Of a stretch of DNA of 39,073 bases, positions 7,761-15,439 are shown piece by piece (the first letter of the stretch is position 1; each line of letters begins with the position of its first letter). The notes beneath the pieces are model-generated. The model was given only the letters and a program-made list of their open reading frames with translations. It was not told the DNA's origin and did no database searches. Source of the stretch: Carnobacterium_B sp045617425 (GTDB taxonomy: Bacteria > Bacillota > Bacilli > Lactobacillales > Carnobacteriaceae); contig NZ_JAZLIO010000020.1 in the NCBI RefSeq assembly GCF_045617425.1, forward strand, positions 1-39,073. Direction: 5' to 3'. Position numbers and translations under genes: made by a program.

Positions 7761-7848
7761 TGTATTAATGTACTTTTACGAACGGTTACTCATATGCATG
7801 CAATCGGTCCTAAGAACGTTTTTTTTGATTGCTGGTATCGCGTAAACC

Positions 7849-8352
7849 TTATTCGTTTTTTTGACTTTCTGAAATCATAATGTCCTCGAACGAAGCTCCC
7901 ACAAGAGGTGCATTTCGTTTTCGCTTACGACGAATTTCATTCATTAAACGAGCAGTTACTCCATCATTATCGTCCTCATCTAGTAAATCTAAATCAGGTT
8001 CAACCTGGACTGATTGTGGCATCTCTTCTGTTTCTGTTAATTCAGGAAACTCAAGTTCATCGGCACGTTTATTAAACATAACCGTTTCAGGTTGCTGTTG
8101 TTGATTCGGCGGTCCGACTAAACTTGCACAGTGTGTAATGTAGTCGTTGACTGACTGTCTTGACGCTTGATCAATCAATAAACGAATACTGGCTGACACA
8201 TTTTTTTGGTTTGCTAACCACTTTTTAGTAGATTCGTCTACATCATCCACACGAATGGTCATTCGTTTCATAGTTGGTTTAGTCTTCTTTCTTGAATTTG
8301 GTGTTGGTTCGCTATTTTGTGAAGTTATAAGGGATCCATCTGAAGGAATCAT
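7849..8352 (-). CDS. Ribbon-helix-helix DNA-binding protein, ParR-like, larger partner
   Basis: 167 residues. The N-terminal part (about 28-62) has the strand MKRMTIRVDDVD followed by two helices ending VSASIRLLIDQA, as in RHH partition proteins of the ParR type. The rest is acidic and probably disordered, with a late basic patch (RRKRKRNAP). It overlaps the preceding RHH gene by four bases (ATGA), showing tight co-expression. The repeats at 8821-9000 upstream of the operon are the likely binding sites. No ParM/actin-like or other NTPase gene lies beside it, which is unusual. Confidence 0.65.
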   Translation of the reverse strand: MIPSDGSLITSQNSEPTPNSRKKTKPTMKRMTIRVDDVDESTKKWLANQKNVSASIRLLIDQASRQSVNDYITHCASLVGPPNQQQQPETVMFNKRADELEFPELTETEEMPQSVQVEPDLDLLDEDDNDGVTARLMNEIRRKRKRNAPLVGASFEDIMISESQKNE

Positions 8353-8600
8353 GATTCATCACCCCAATCCGTTTTCTTTTGTTCTAACAATTCTATCGAC
8401 GATTGTGTCGATTGTTTTAATGCATTTTTTATAATATCTGTATCAGCTGTTGGTCCAATTTGGGTAATCAACATTTCTAATGCATACACTATCGACTGTG
8501 ATTTGTTTTCTTGCTGATCCAACCAGTCGTCTAACATTTGGTAGTCTTTAGGTTCATAACGAAACATCACTCTTCTTCGTTGCTCAGTTGTTTCAGTCAT
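8349..8600 (-). CDS. Ribbon-helix-helix DNA-binding protein, ParR-like, small partner
   Basis: 83 residues. RRRVMFRYEPKDY forms the strand, then YQMLDDWLDQQENKSQSIVY and the following helix fit the RHH fold of ParR-like proteins (the D-W-L-x-Q-Q-x-N-x-S-x-S-I pattern). It resembles the RHH part of its downstream partner, so the pair probably arose by duplication. The first gene of a two-gene operon with an ATGA overlap. AGGAG lies 13 nt before the ATG. Tandem repeats lie 220-400 bp upstream. Confidence 0.65.
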   Translation of the reverse strand: MTETTEQRRRVMFRYEPKDYQMLDDWLDQQENKSQSIVYALEMLITQIGPTADTDIIKNALKQSTQSSIELLEQKKTDWGDES

Positions 8601-8820
8601 TTTTTTCTGTCACTCCTCTTTTTTTTAGAATAGGTACTTCTTGAATTAATGGACTACTTAGTTAAAAATGATTCTCTTTGGGACATTTGGATTCAACTTT
8701 CTTGAATATAGACGCTGCTTTCTTATCTATCTTTAGTTTAGCACCCTGTCACCTTAGTGTAGGCGGTTTAAAACGATTATATAAATATGAACGATTGTGC
8801 TGAATTAAAATGACTGTTGG

Positions 8821-9005
8821 TTGACTACCTGATTTTATTTAATGTAGTAATCAACTGTCCAATGACTGTCTATTTATTATACTATTAAAATAAAGAACTG
8901 TCTATTGACTACCTGATTTTATTTAATGTAGTAATCGACTGTCCAATGACTGTCTGATTTTATTTTTTGTAGTAATCACCTGTCTAATGACTGTCTATTT
9001 ATCAT
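8821..9005. repeat. Tandem about 50-bp repeats, candidate centromere of the RHH pair
   Basis: Three copies of a unit containing TGATTTTATTTAATGTAGTA and then CTGTCCAATGACTGTCT: 8821-8880, 8905-8955 and 8956-9005. The subrepeat ACTGTC occurs many more times. It lies upstream of the ParR-like operon, where such proteins bind both as repressor and as segregation adaptor. Confidence 0.75.
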
Positions 9006-9010
9006 GTTGT

Positions 9011-9063
9011 ACACTTTTTAAAGAGACAGTCGTCCGACGGTTCTTTAAAAAGTGTGCGTCTGA
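9011..9063. other. oriT-like inverted repeat
   Basis: ACACTTTTTAAAGA (9011-9024) faces TCTTTAAAAAGTGT (9042-9055), a perfect 14-bp stem with a 17-nt loop. Directly at its end AAGTGTGCGTCTGA resembles the nick region AAGTGCGCCCT of RSF1010/pSK41-type oriT, which also follows an inverted repeat. No relaxase gene is present, so mobilisation would need help in trans. It could instead be a replication or regulatory hairpin. Confidence 0.35.
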
Positions 9064-9236
9064 TTTAGGGGGTCACCTATTTGTCTGTACAGTTTTATAA
9101 CATTGACCGATAAAATCAATGACAATCATAATGATTCTGGATAACCTGCTTGAATAATCAGTTAAAACCAATAAAGTGGTATACATTGGATAACACTGTT
9201 AGATTTTTCTGTTAGCCACACGTGTTCTATTTTTTT

Positions 9237-9273
9237 GCCGTCGAGTCCAAGACTTGTCGGCTTTTAATTTTTA
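9237..9273 (+). terminator. Possible terminator hairpin
   Basis: GCCG-T-CGAGTC pairs with GACTTG-T-CGGC around a short loop and is followed by TTTTAATTTTT. No gene ends here, which suggests a non-coding transcript. Confidence 0.45.
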
Positions 9274-9301
9274 CTAAATCACGCTAAAGCGTATCAGGCT
9301 C
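9258..9301 (+). repeat. Structured 43-44-nt motif, copy 1
   Basis: CGGCTT, 18 nt, CGCTAAAGCG (self-pairing hairpin), 3 nt, CAGGCTC. The pattern recurs at 9655-9697 and 9851-9893 with the same spacing but different spacer sequence, as expected for conserved RNA or DNA structure. Confidence 0.7.
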
Positions 9302-9625
9302 CGGCGTCATCCAACGGCAAAAAAACTAAGATCGTTATCAAAAATACCGTGAACGAACAGCTGATAAAAAACACTTATTCAAAGAGCTGACCGTAACGCC
9401 TGTGTCGGACAAACGACCAAATACACAAGAATTAATTCACTCGTTTAGGCTCATATTTATGGTCCGTTTGACTACTAAGACCAGACAAAATCGTTTGGGG
9501 AAATGCGCTGAATAATCCCTATTTATCGGGCAACCGTTCAAGAGATTTATATGGATACCCTGAAAAGGTCGTCAATTAGGACAAGTGCACGTTCACAGTC
9601 AAAAGATAGCACATGCATGGATTAG

Positions 9626-9718
9626 GTCGATTTGCTGGGGTCCCCAGCTTGCCTCGGCTTCAGTGTTTACGGCATTGCGCTAAAGCGACTCAGGCTCGTT
9701 AAGCCCCCAGCAAACGAC
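9626..9718. repeat. Structured motif copy 2 inside a long stem
   Basis: The motif (CGGCTT 9655, CGCTAAAGCG 9678-9687, CAGGCTC 9691-9697) is enclosed by GTCGATTTGCTGGGG (9626-9640) pairing with CCCCAGCAAACGAC (9705-9718), a 14-bp stem with one bulged base. Confidence 0.65.
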
Positions 9719-9850
9719 CACATACTATCCGTGTAGCATTGCATTACGCTAACAGCAAAGAAACAAGAACCCAATCGAACAAGAAGACCTTAATGGCACC
9801 GAATGTTTGAATTTAGATATCCTGCTTTTAAGGCGGACCCAATGGCCGTT

Positions 9851-9893
9851 CGGCTTTGGGATGTCAGACACCTCGCTAAAGCGACACAGGCTC
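9851..9893 (+). repeat. Structured 43-44-nt motif, copy 3
   Basis: CGGCTT 9851-9856, 17 nt, CGCTAAAGCG 9874-9883, ACA, CAGGCTC 9887-9893. Confidence 0.7.
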
Positions 9894-11131
9894 ACGCCCA
9901 GCCCCCTCAAAAGCAACAGGCTACAATCATTAAGAAACACTCGTATCAACTGAATTGGACTAAACGATAGAGTTATTCCGTTAATCGTTTCTTCGTCCAT
10001 ACACGCGTTCCGCATGATGGCCACAGGGAGTGAACGAAGTACCCGGCAAGAGACCAGATCAAGATCAAAACATTTTGGGATTTACGGCAACCTCTTCTCT
10101 AAGCGACCACTTTTCACGGCCATTTTTGGCATCACCCTTTGTCCATACCGCGCGACCTGTTGAGCCTTTTGTTGTAAGGGAAGTTCGCCTTACAACTGGC
10201 CTAACAGCAGAACCTTATCTTAGTCGTTTTTTTTTTTATTGGGGGAATACGCGAATGTACGTTCCCCTTTGACCCTGTCCTACACGTTTTTGAATAACGT
10301 CCGTTTTGGGTCAGAGGGTCGGCTTGACGTAGCAACGTTTGCAGGGGGTGTCTACACCTTGGTCAGACCAAACGTGCTTTTTCGTTACCCCCTTACACCT
10401 GCTCAAAGTTGTTTGTTATCAAGGATTTGTTACGGGTATTTGTATCGGGTGTCTGATAACGCGTGGTCAGAGAAGAAAGAGCATAAGGGGAGTGTATTCA
10501 CAACAGCCTGCGGCTATTGTTCTGCCGGCATAGCCGGCCACTCCCCATACTGCGTAAATAAAGGCTTTCGCCTTCATTTTCTTGCCCTGCGCTACCGCTT
10601 GGGTGCCCCTTCTTTTTGCGCCAACTGCGTATGGCTAAAAGAAGCAAAACAACAACGGGTGTCTAATTGTCTATGCGACAATCATTCCCTCTTATGTTGC
10701 AAAAGCATGATCCGAAATGTCTTTCGATTCACCTAGATCGGGTTAAAGTAATCCAAACTCTGATGACGACCTGTGCGTCATCTTCGTCCTACACCACCCT
10801 CTCTTTTAGACAGACTCCATCTTTAACCTGCGCCATCATCCATCGGATAATGGTTTGATTAGATGGAAAACGTCTGCCCCAATTAAGAGATTTTTAGAGC
10901 ACAAAATTCCTCACCGATAAATTTAGTATCAGTAACAAATATGCAGTACGTATATGAAACAATTATAAGTACTCAACAGGTTCTCTATTAGTTTATAACC
11001 ACAAAACTGTCAAATAGGATTGATATATTGTGTATGAAATAAGTGATTTTATACCTGGATTTAAATACATACCACATAACAAGTGCTGCAGTACCAGCAT
11101 TTAGGGTAATGTGAATGGACACTTATTTAAC

Positions 11132-11480
11132 AAGTGGTACATTTTTATCCATTGGTACCAATGGATGTTTGCGCTAACAAACAAAAATGTACCGCGCTTT
11201 ACTATTATGTACCACCCCATGTGGTACACTTTTTTTCCTTTAATACCAATGGTTGGTTGCGTTAACATTTAAAATGCACCACTGTACCACCCCGAATAAA
11301 CTTATATATGTAATGCTCACATATGGGGTTCAATCATGAGCATTATATTTATACTTATGTTTTAGATGGTACAAGTGGTACAGTATATAAAAAAGGTCTA
11401 TAAACATTGGTGTGTCAACAATAAAACGTGTACCACTCTTTTTGAAAAGTATGGTACATTGCTGGTACAAGTGGTACATT
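11132..11480. repeat. GTAC-centred iteron cluster
   Basis: About a dozen motifs of the form GTGGTACA / TGTACCAC within 350 bp. The 15-mer GGTACAAGTGGTACA occurs exactly at 11368-11382 and 11464-11478, and a dyad TGTACCACCCCATGTGGTACA lies near 11214. Typical of binding sites for a replication, partition or regulatory protein; the binder is unknown. Confidence 0.65.
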
Positions 11481-11659
11481 CAACCTATTGTGGTTGATAC
11501 TATCTGTGGCTCTCGTTAGCGGAGATATTTATGAAATAGGAGATTTGGTTCGTTGATAGTTTTTGACTTCCGGCAAGGCGAGGCCGTTTTGTTTCCCCTT
11601 GAGCGTGCTACTCATCTTTCATTACAAATAGTTAGTAGTTAGCCGTTTCTGACAACTTA

Positions 11660-11695
11660 AAAAAAGAGGTAAGCTTATAGCTACCTCTTATCTAG
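11660..11695. terminator. Hairpin terminator
   Basis: AAGAGGTA (11664-11671) faces TACCTCTT (11682-11689), preceded by an A run. Either strand could use it; on the minus strand it could end the antitoxin transcript. Confidence 0.55.
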
Positions 11696-11870
11696 TTACA
11701 TTCTGTTAACAGAGGGACCAATCACCCACTATTTTAACAGTTTTTATTGGCCCTTCTATTGTAAAAAAAACTATGTTTTTAGTTGATTCTCATTAATCGA
11801 ACTTTTATATTTTTCGGATGATGTACTTCATTTTTTAATAGAATTTCTATTCTTTCACCGAAATATGAAA

Positions 11871-12119
11871 TTAAACTTCCTCAAAATCAGCATCAGTTGA
11901 GTGTTCCATAGCGTTTATTACATACCCAAGTGTTCCTGTTCTTTCCAAGTGTAATTCTTCTTGTATTCTTTGGTATTCTCTTTTAGGGATTATCACAACG
12001 CTGTCATTAAAACCATTTTTGGATTTTAATGTAATTTCTATTGTTTTATTTTCAGTAGTAACACGATTTAAGATATTAAACATATCTTTTTTAAAGTTTG
12101 TCGTTGTAATAACGTCCAT
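11871..12119 (-). CDS. Phd/YefM-type antitoxin, apparently without its toxin
   Basis: 82 residues from ATG at 12119, chosen because AGGAG (12129-12133) then lies at a normal 9 nt. The frame is open further upstream, but that part lacks ribosome sites. MDVITTTNFKKDMFNILNRV fits the Phd/YefM DNA-binding fold, followed by VVIIPKREYQRIQEELHL and a C-terminal tail that in this family blocks the toxin. The expected RelE/YoeB or Doc gene is not found: downstream there is only a frame of about 30 codons. It may be an orphan antitoxin protecting against a chromosomal toxin, or the rest of a broken addiction module. Confidence 0.7.
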   Translation of the reverse strand: MDVITTTNFKKDMFNILNRVTTENKTIEITLKSKNGFNDSVVIIPKREYQRIQEELHLERTGTLGYVINAMEHSTDADFEEV

Positions 12120-12314
12120 TGTCATCCGCTCCTTTTTCTGCTTGTTCTTTATATACACATTATAGCGTACGTTTTCAATATATAATAATTTGACTCTTTT
12201 AATTATTTCAACAACTTCAATACTTGTAGCTTTGCTCAATGGAACCTTATATATCTTCCTGTTCTCATTTTTTTTAAAGATAAACAATCATAGAAATATA
12301 ATCATAACTTAAGA

Positions 12315-12352
12315 GTATTGACTACGATTTTCAGTTCCAGTAAAATCAATAC
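12315..12352 (+). promoter_or_regulatory. Resolvase promoter overlapping a res-like dyad
   Basis: TTGACT (12318-12323), 17-bp spacer, TAAAAT (12341-12346). The same bases form nested dyads: GTATTGA (12315-12321) with TCAATAC (12346-12352), and GATTTT (12326-12331) with AAAATC (12342-12347). Serine resolvases usually bind such sites for recombination and self-repression. Confidence 0.65.
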
Positions 12353-12408
12353 ATACAACGGTGTCATAACTAATGGTCAAAAGTAAACTGAAAATGAGGG
12401 TGAAAAAT

Positions 12409-12972
12409 ATGAAATATGGCTATGCACGAGTAAGCACCCGGCATCAGGATTTAGAAGGGCAAATGCACCAACTGGAAGAGGAACATTGTGACCGGATTTA
12501 TTTTGAAAAAATCACAGGAACAAAAAATGATCGTCCCGAGTTTCAGAAGCTACTTCAAGAAATTCAGACTGGAGATACGTTGGTCGTGACAAAACTAGAC
12601 CGATTTGCTCGAAGCACTCAAAATGCCTTAAATACAATCAAATTACTCTTTGAAAAAGGGGTTAAGATTAATGTTTTGAACTTGGGTGTAATTGAGAACA
12701 CATCCACTGGTAGACTAATTTTCACTATATTTAGCGCTTTTGCAGACTTTGAGCGTGATTTAATCGTGGAACGAACTCAAGAAGGGAAAGAGATTGCCAA
12801 ACAGCGTCCAGGATTTCTTGAAGGACGTCCAAAGAAATTTTCTCAGCAGCAAATTAATTTGGCAATGAGACTTCTGGAGGAGCACTCTTACACAGAAGTA
12901 GAGAAGATGACCGGAATTAGCAAAAGTACTTTAACTCGTTATAAAAGGAAATTACATCTGACACATGGGTAA
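12409..12972 (+). CDS. Serine recombinase (resolvase)
   Basis: 187 residues. YGYARVST with the catalytic Ser9, the conserved KLDRFARST motif and FAEFER-like FADFERDLIVERTQ region, then a C-terminal Hin-type helix-turn-helix (YTEVEKMTGISKSTLTRYKR). Resolvases of this size resolve plasmid or transposon co-integrates at res. The start at 12409 is chosen because GAGGGTG lies 6 nt before it; the open frame begins earlier without a site. A promoter/res dyad lies 60 bp upstream. A small remnant of a second copy is at 16305-16400. Confidence 0.88.
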   Translation: MKYGYARVSTRHQDLEGQMHQLEEEHCDRIYFEKITGTKNDRPEFQKLLQEIQTGDTLVVTKLDRFARSTQNALNTIKLLFEKGVKINVLNLGVIENTSTGRLIFTIFSAFADFERDLIVERTQEGKEIAKQRPGFLEGRPKKFSQQQINLAMRLLEEHSYTEVEKMTGISKSTLTRYKRKLHLTHG

Positions 12973-13029
12973 CCAAGGATATAGTTTATCGCATCCGAGG
13001 AAAAAATAAATCATTTTGTAGTTAAATAA

Positions 13030-13449
13030 AATAAAGAGGATAGAGAACCTATATCACCTGTATCTGAGCCTTCAATAATGAGTTTTTAGCAAGCTGTAGT
13101 TCTTTCAAACAACCTTACTCAATCGCCTGCACTAGAAAGTATAACGAAACTTAGTCAACAGGTAGCAAAATCAATGAACAAACTTATAAATTCGCCTGCG
13201 TTTGAGTCTTCGATAATGAGTTTCCAACAGGCTGTAGTTCTCTCAAATACCCTAACTCAATCGCCTGCATTAGAGAGTATAACGAAACTTAGTCAACAGG
13301 TAGCAGAATCAATAAACAGACTTACAACTTCCCCTGCGTTTAAATATTCAACAACAGGTAGTCTGCAAGCAGCTTATCTAACTTTGTATACAATGATGTT
13401 AAACTTCGTCTTCTTAAATGAACTATTTTGCTCATTTTGGGAACTTTAA
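13030..13449 (+). pseudogene. Repeat-protein fragment with 46-residue tandem repeats
   Basis: Two exact-length units of 138 bp (13066-13203, 13204-13341) and a partial third encode 46-residue repeats containing LTQSPALESITKLSQQVAES. The first unit has an in-frame TAG (13087) where the second has CAA. From 13174 an open frame of 91 codons remains, but no good ribosome site is seen. The amphipathic helical repeat is unknown to me; this looks like the decayed end of a larger gene. Confidence 0.55.
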
Positions 13450-13567
13450 ATCAAAGGATTAGATGAATTAAGATTTCTAATTATTATTTACAAAGTGATT
13501 GACACTGGTAATGTTATAAAATTCATAGAGAACAGACAACTGGTCTATTCCCTATTATGAAGATATT

Positions 13568-14047
13568 TCATTGTATTGATTTTAAAGAGATATATTTTTT
13601 AACATTTGATTTATACTCTTTTTTGGTTTTTTCTATCATAGATTCAATATCGTTGAAAATTTTGGATATATCGTCATCATCTATAGCATTAAGTGAGGAA
13701 CTTTCGATTAGAGTGTCCAATTCATTTACTGTATAATTTATTAATCTAACTAGCTCAAAAGTATAATTAGTATTTAAATAAGGAATTTCATAAGTAATTT
13801 CATAGCTTAATCTATTCTTGAATCCTTGACATTGAGTTTTTGTATTATTCAAACTTTGAAACAAATGTGTTTTTACTTGAGAACTTGATATAATTTTAAG
13901 GCTATCTATAAAATCTATATAGTATAAATCAATAAGCTTATTAACTTTATATTTTTTATAAAAGAAGTCATAAATTTTAAATAGTAATGTTGATAAAACA
14001 CCTAAAATAAAGCTAATGAATAGAGGAATATAATCTTTTGGATCCAT
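13568..14047 (-). CDS. Membrane-anchored protein of unknown function (paralogue of 6545-7039)
   Basis: 159 residues: N-terminal membrane helix (about 8-28), then a charged helical cytoplasmic domain. FELVRLINYTVNELD parallels FEIIRMIEYTKMYLF of the protein at 6545-7039; lengths and topology also match, but overall identity is low. AGAAGGATGG precedes the ATG at a somewhat long distance. Function unknown. Confidence 0.55.
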   Translation of the reverse strand: MDPKDYIPLFISFILGVLSTLLFKIYDFFYKKYKVNKLIDLYYIDFIDSLKIISSSQVKTHLFQSLNNTKTQCQGFKNRLSYEITYEIPYLNTNYTFELVRLINYTVNELDTLIESSSLNAIDDDDISKIFNDIESMIEKTKKEYKSNVKKYISLKSIQ

Positions 14048-14629
14048 AATATAAAACCATCCTTCTAATAAGATACCATCATGTAATTTAAAAATGGAGT
14101 GTAAAATATACTGTCTAAATAAGTCGAAAAAAAACGTTTTCCTAATAGAATAATATTAACATGAATTCTGCACTTAAAAAAAACTCCCTATGAACCATTT
14201 TACAATAAAAATGACTGTCCTTTCAGCAATGACTCTCTCACTTAAAAATCGCTTACTAATGCTTTTAATAAAAAGGATTTTATTGAAGTAATAACTTTCA
14301 GAATTTATACCGAAAACATTGAAAAATTATTAGGTTCAGATAAGGCATTGTGACTAAAAAATAATTATATTTTTTAGTTTAACAACTGAAAATCTTTTAA
14401 TCATTCAAAAAAATTATTATTAATGTTATATCCCTATAAATCAACGTAACGACAATATTTTGTTAAATTAATTTGCCTGTTTTTGTTAAAAATATAAAAA
14501 ATTGTAATCTCCGTTTCAAATTATAATTTTTTCGAACTAAAAGAGAGAAAATAAATTTATCTTAAATAATTAACATTATAAATATATTACTATTTATTTT
14601 TTATCTAAAATTAAAAAGGAGCGAACACA
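14048..14629. other. AT-rich gene-free stretch
   Basis: I see no gene, RNA or clear repeat here; only AT-rich DNA ahead of the broken lipoprotein gene. Confidence 0.5.
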
Positions 14630-15215
14630 GTAATAAAAAGAGCATGGTTGTTATTGGTGGCAAGTAATATATTGCTAATTAGTGCCTGTACACCCACAGG
14701 AGAAGTAACAGAAGAGGTAATCGAATCAGAATCAGTCGAAATTGATTGTTGAAACAGAAACAAAAGTAGAGGAATCGTCTATTCAATAATCTGAGGAAAT
14801 TGAAGAGAGCGAAAAGCCAAAAGAAAGTTCTAATTCTCCAGAAGAAACTTCAAGCACAGAATCCGAACCAGCTCAAGAAAAGCAATCGCCTGTATCTCAT
14901 GATGATTACACGTTAATTGAAGTGGGCGGTGGGAATCTATCTGGCTATCGTCAAACGAACGTTGTCGTGGACATCGGATTTGGGGATAGAGAGTATTGGG
15001 CCTATACGAATGAATACGGTCAATTAGTTCGTGTAGTAGCAAATGAAATTGTTGTACAAGATGATTAGACTGAGTCAGTCAATTCAAATGGACGATATTT
15101 TTCTGATTAAGCCAAAGTACCTGGTATAGAAGACTCAAACCTTGACGAAGGGCATATCATTGCTGATTCTTTAGGCAGTGTGGCCAATGCCTATAAGGAA
15201 TGAATAATCCAACAA
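14630..15215 (+). pseudogene. Broken secreted lipoprotein nuclease (DNA/RNA non-specific endonuclease family)
   Basis: AAAGGAG precedes a GTA codon in place of the start. The frame then reads a lipoprotein signal (WLLLVASNILLISACT, lipobox ISAC), a Ser/Glu-rich linker, a conserved domain (DDYTLIEVGGGNLSGYRQ) and, after further breaks, EDSNLDEGHIIADSLGSVAN, which matches the catalytic region (D/E-x-G-H-I-x-A-D-S-L-G) of non-specific endonucleases. A frameshift lies near 14745, with stops near 14790, 15066 and 15110, and the 3' end is missing. Clearly inactive. Confidence 0.75.
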
Positions 15216-15324
15216 GCGGTTGGCAGTTCTTGATTCGCTGCTCTATTCCCGGATAGCAGCAGGTGGGACCGCAGCAGTGCTCACGCCTGTCGATTACCAT
15301 AAAACAGCCTGAGATGATGGTAAA

Positions 15325-15353
15325 GCCCTGATTCGGCCGCGGAGAATCAGGGC
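15325..15353. terminator. Perfect hairpin
   Basis: GCCCTGATTC (15325-15334) pairs with GAATCAGGGC (15344-15353). There is no T run; it may be a transcription stop or a remnant. Confidence 0.4.
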
Positions 15354-15439
15354 GTATGGCGACACAAAACGAAAAAACGGTTTGGGTAAAGGGCTTTTTG
15401 TGAAAAGCCTTACATGTTCCTGATTAGATACTAACTCGA

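Larger units (their letters stand above)
7040..7848. other. Gene-poor stretch with two terminators and a gene remnant
   Basis: Holds the terminator at 7128-7166, an acetyltransferase remnant (7547-7684) and a hairpin terminator at 7717-7760. Otherwise AT-rich without recognisable content. Confidence 0.6.
8601..11870. other. 3.2-kb gene-free, repeat- and hairpin-rich region (candidate origin/RNA region)
   Basis: No frame here looks like a real protein: the open stretches have odd composition and no convincing ribosome sites. By eye 9,000-10,900 is clearly richer in G+C than the rest. In order it holds RHH-type tandem repeats, a 14-bp inverted repeat, terminators, three copies of a 43-44-nt motif, many perfect hairpins (for example TTGTAAGG facing CCTTACAA near 10170-10195, and GATGACG facing CGTCATC near 10760), GTAC iterons (11132-11480) and a terminator. 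With no rep gene elsewhere, this is a main candidate for replication and transfer sites. Confidence 0.6.

Noticed and set aside
10030..10858. Overlapping open frames of 63-165 codons in the G+C-richer region
   Set aside because: Odd composition, overlapping frames, no good ribosome sites or recognisable motifs, and dense hairpins in the same DNA; they look like chance frames in a non-coding region.
14280..14360. Possible gene remnant reading EVITFRIYTENIEKLLGSDK
   Set aside because: Too short, no recognised family and no intact relative in the window; could be chance.
14830..15042. Minus-strand frame of 70 codons
   Set aside because: It lies opposite the nuclease pseudogene, whose plus-strand translation makes clear sense; the minus frame has no ribosome site or motif.
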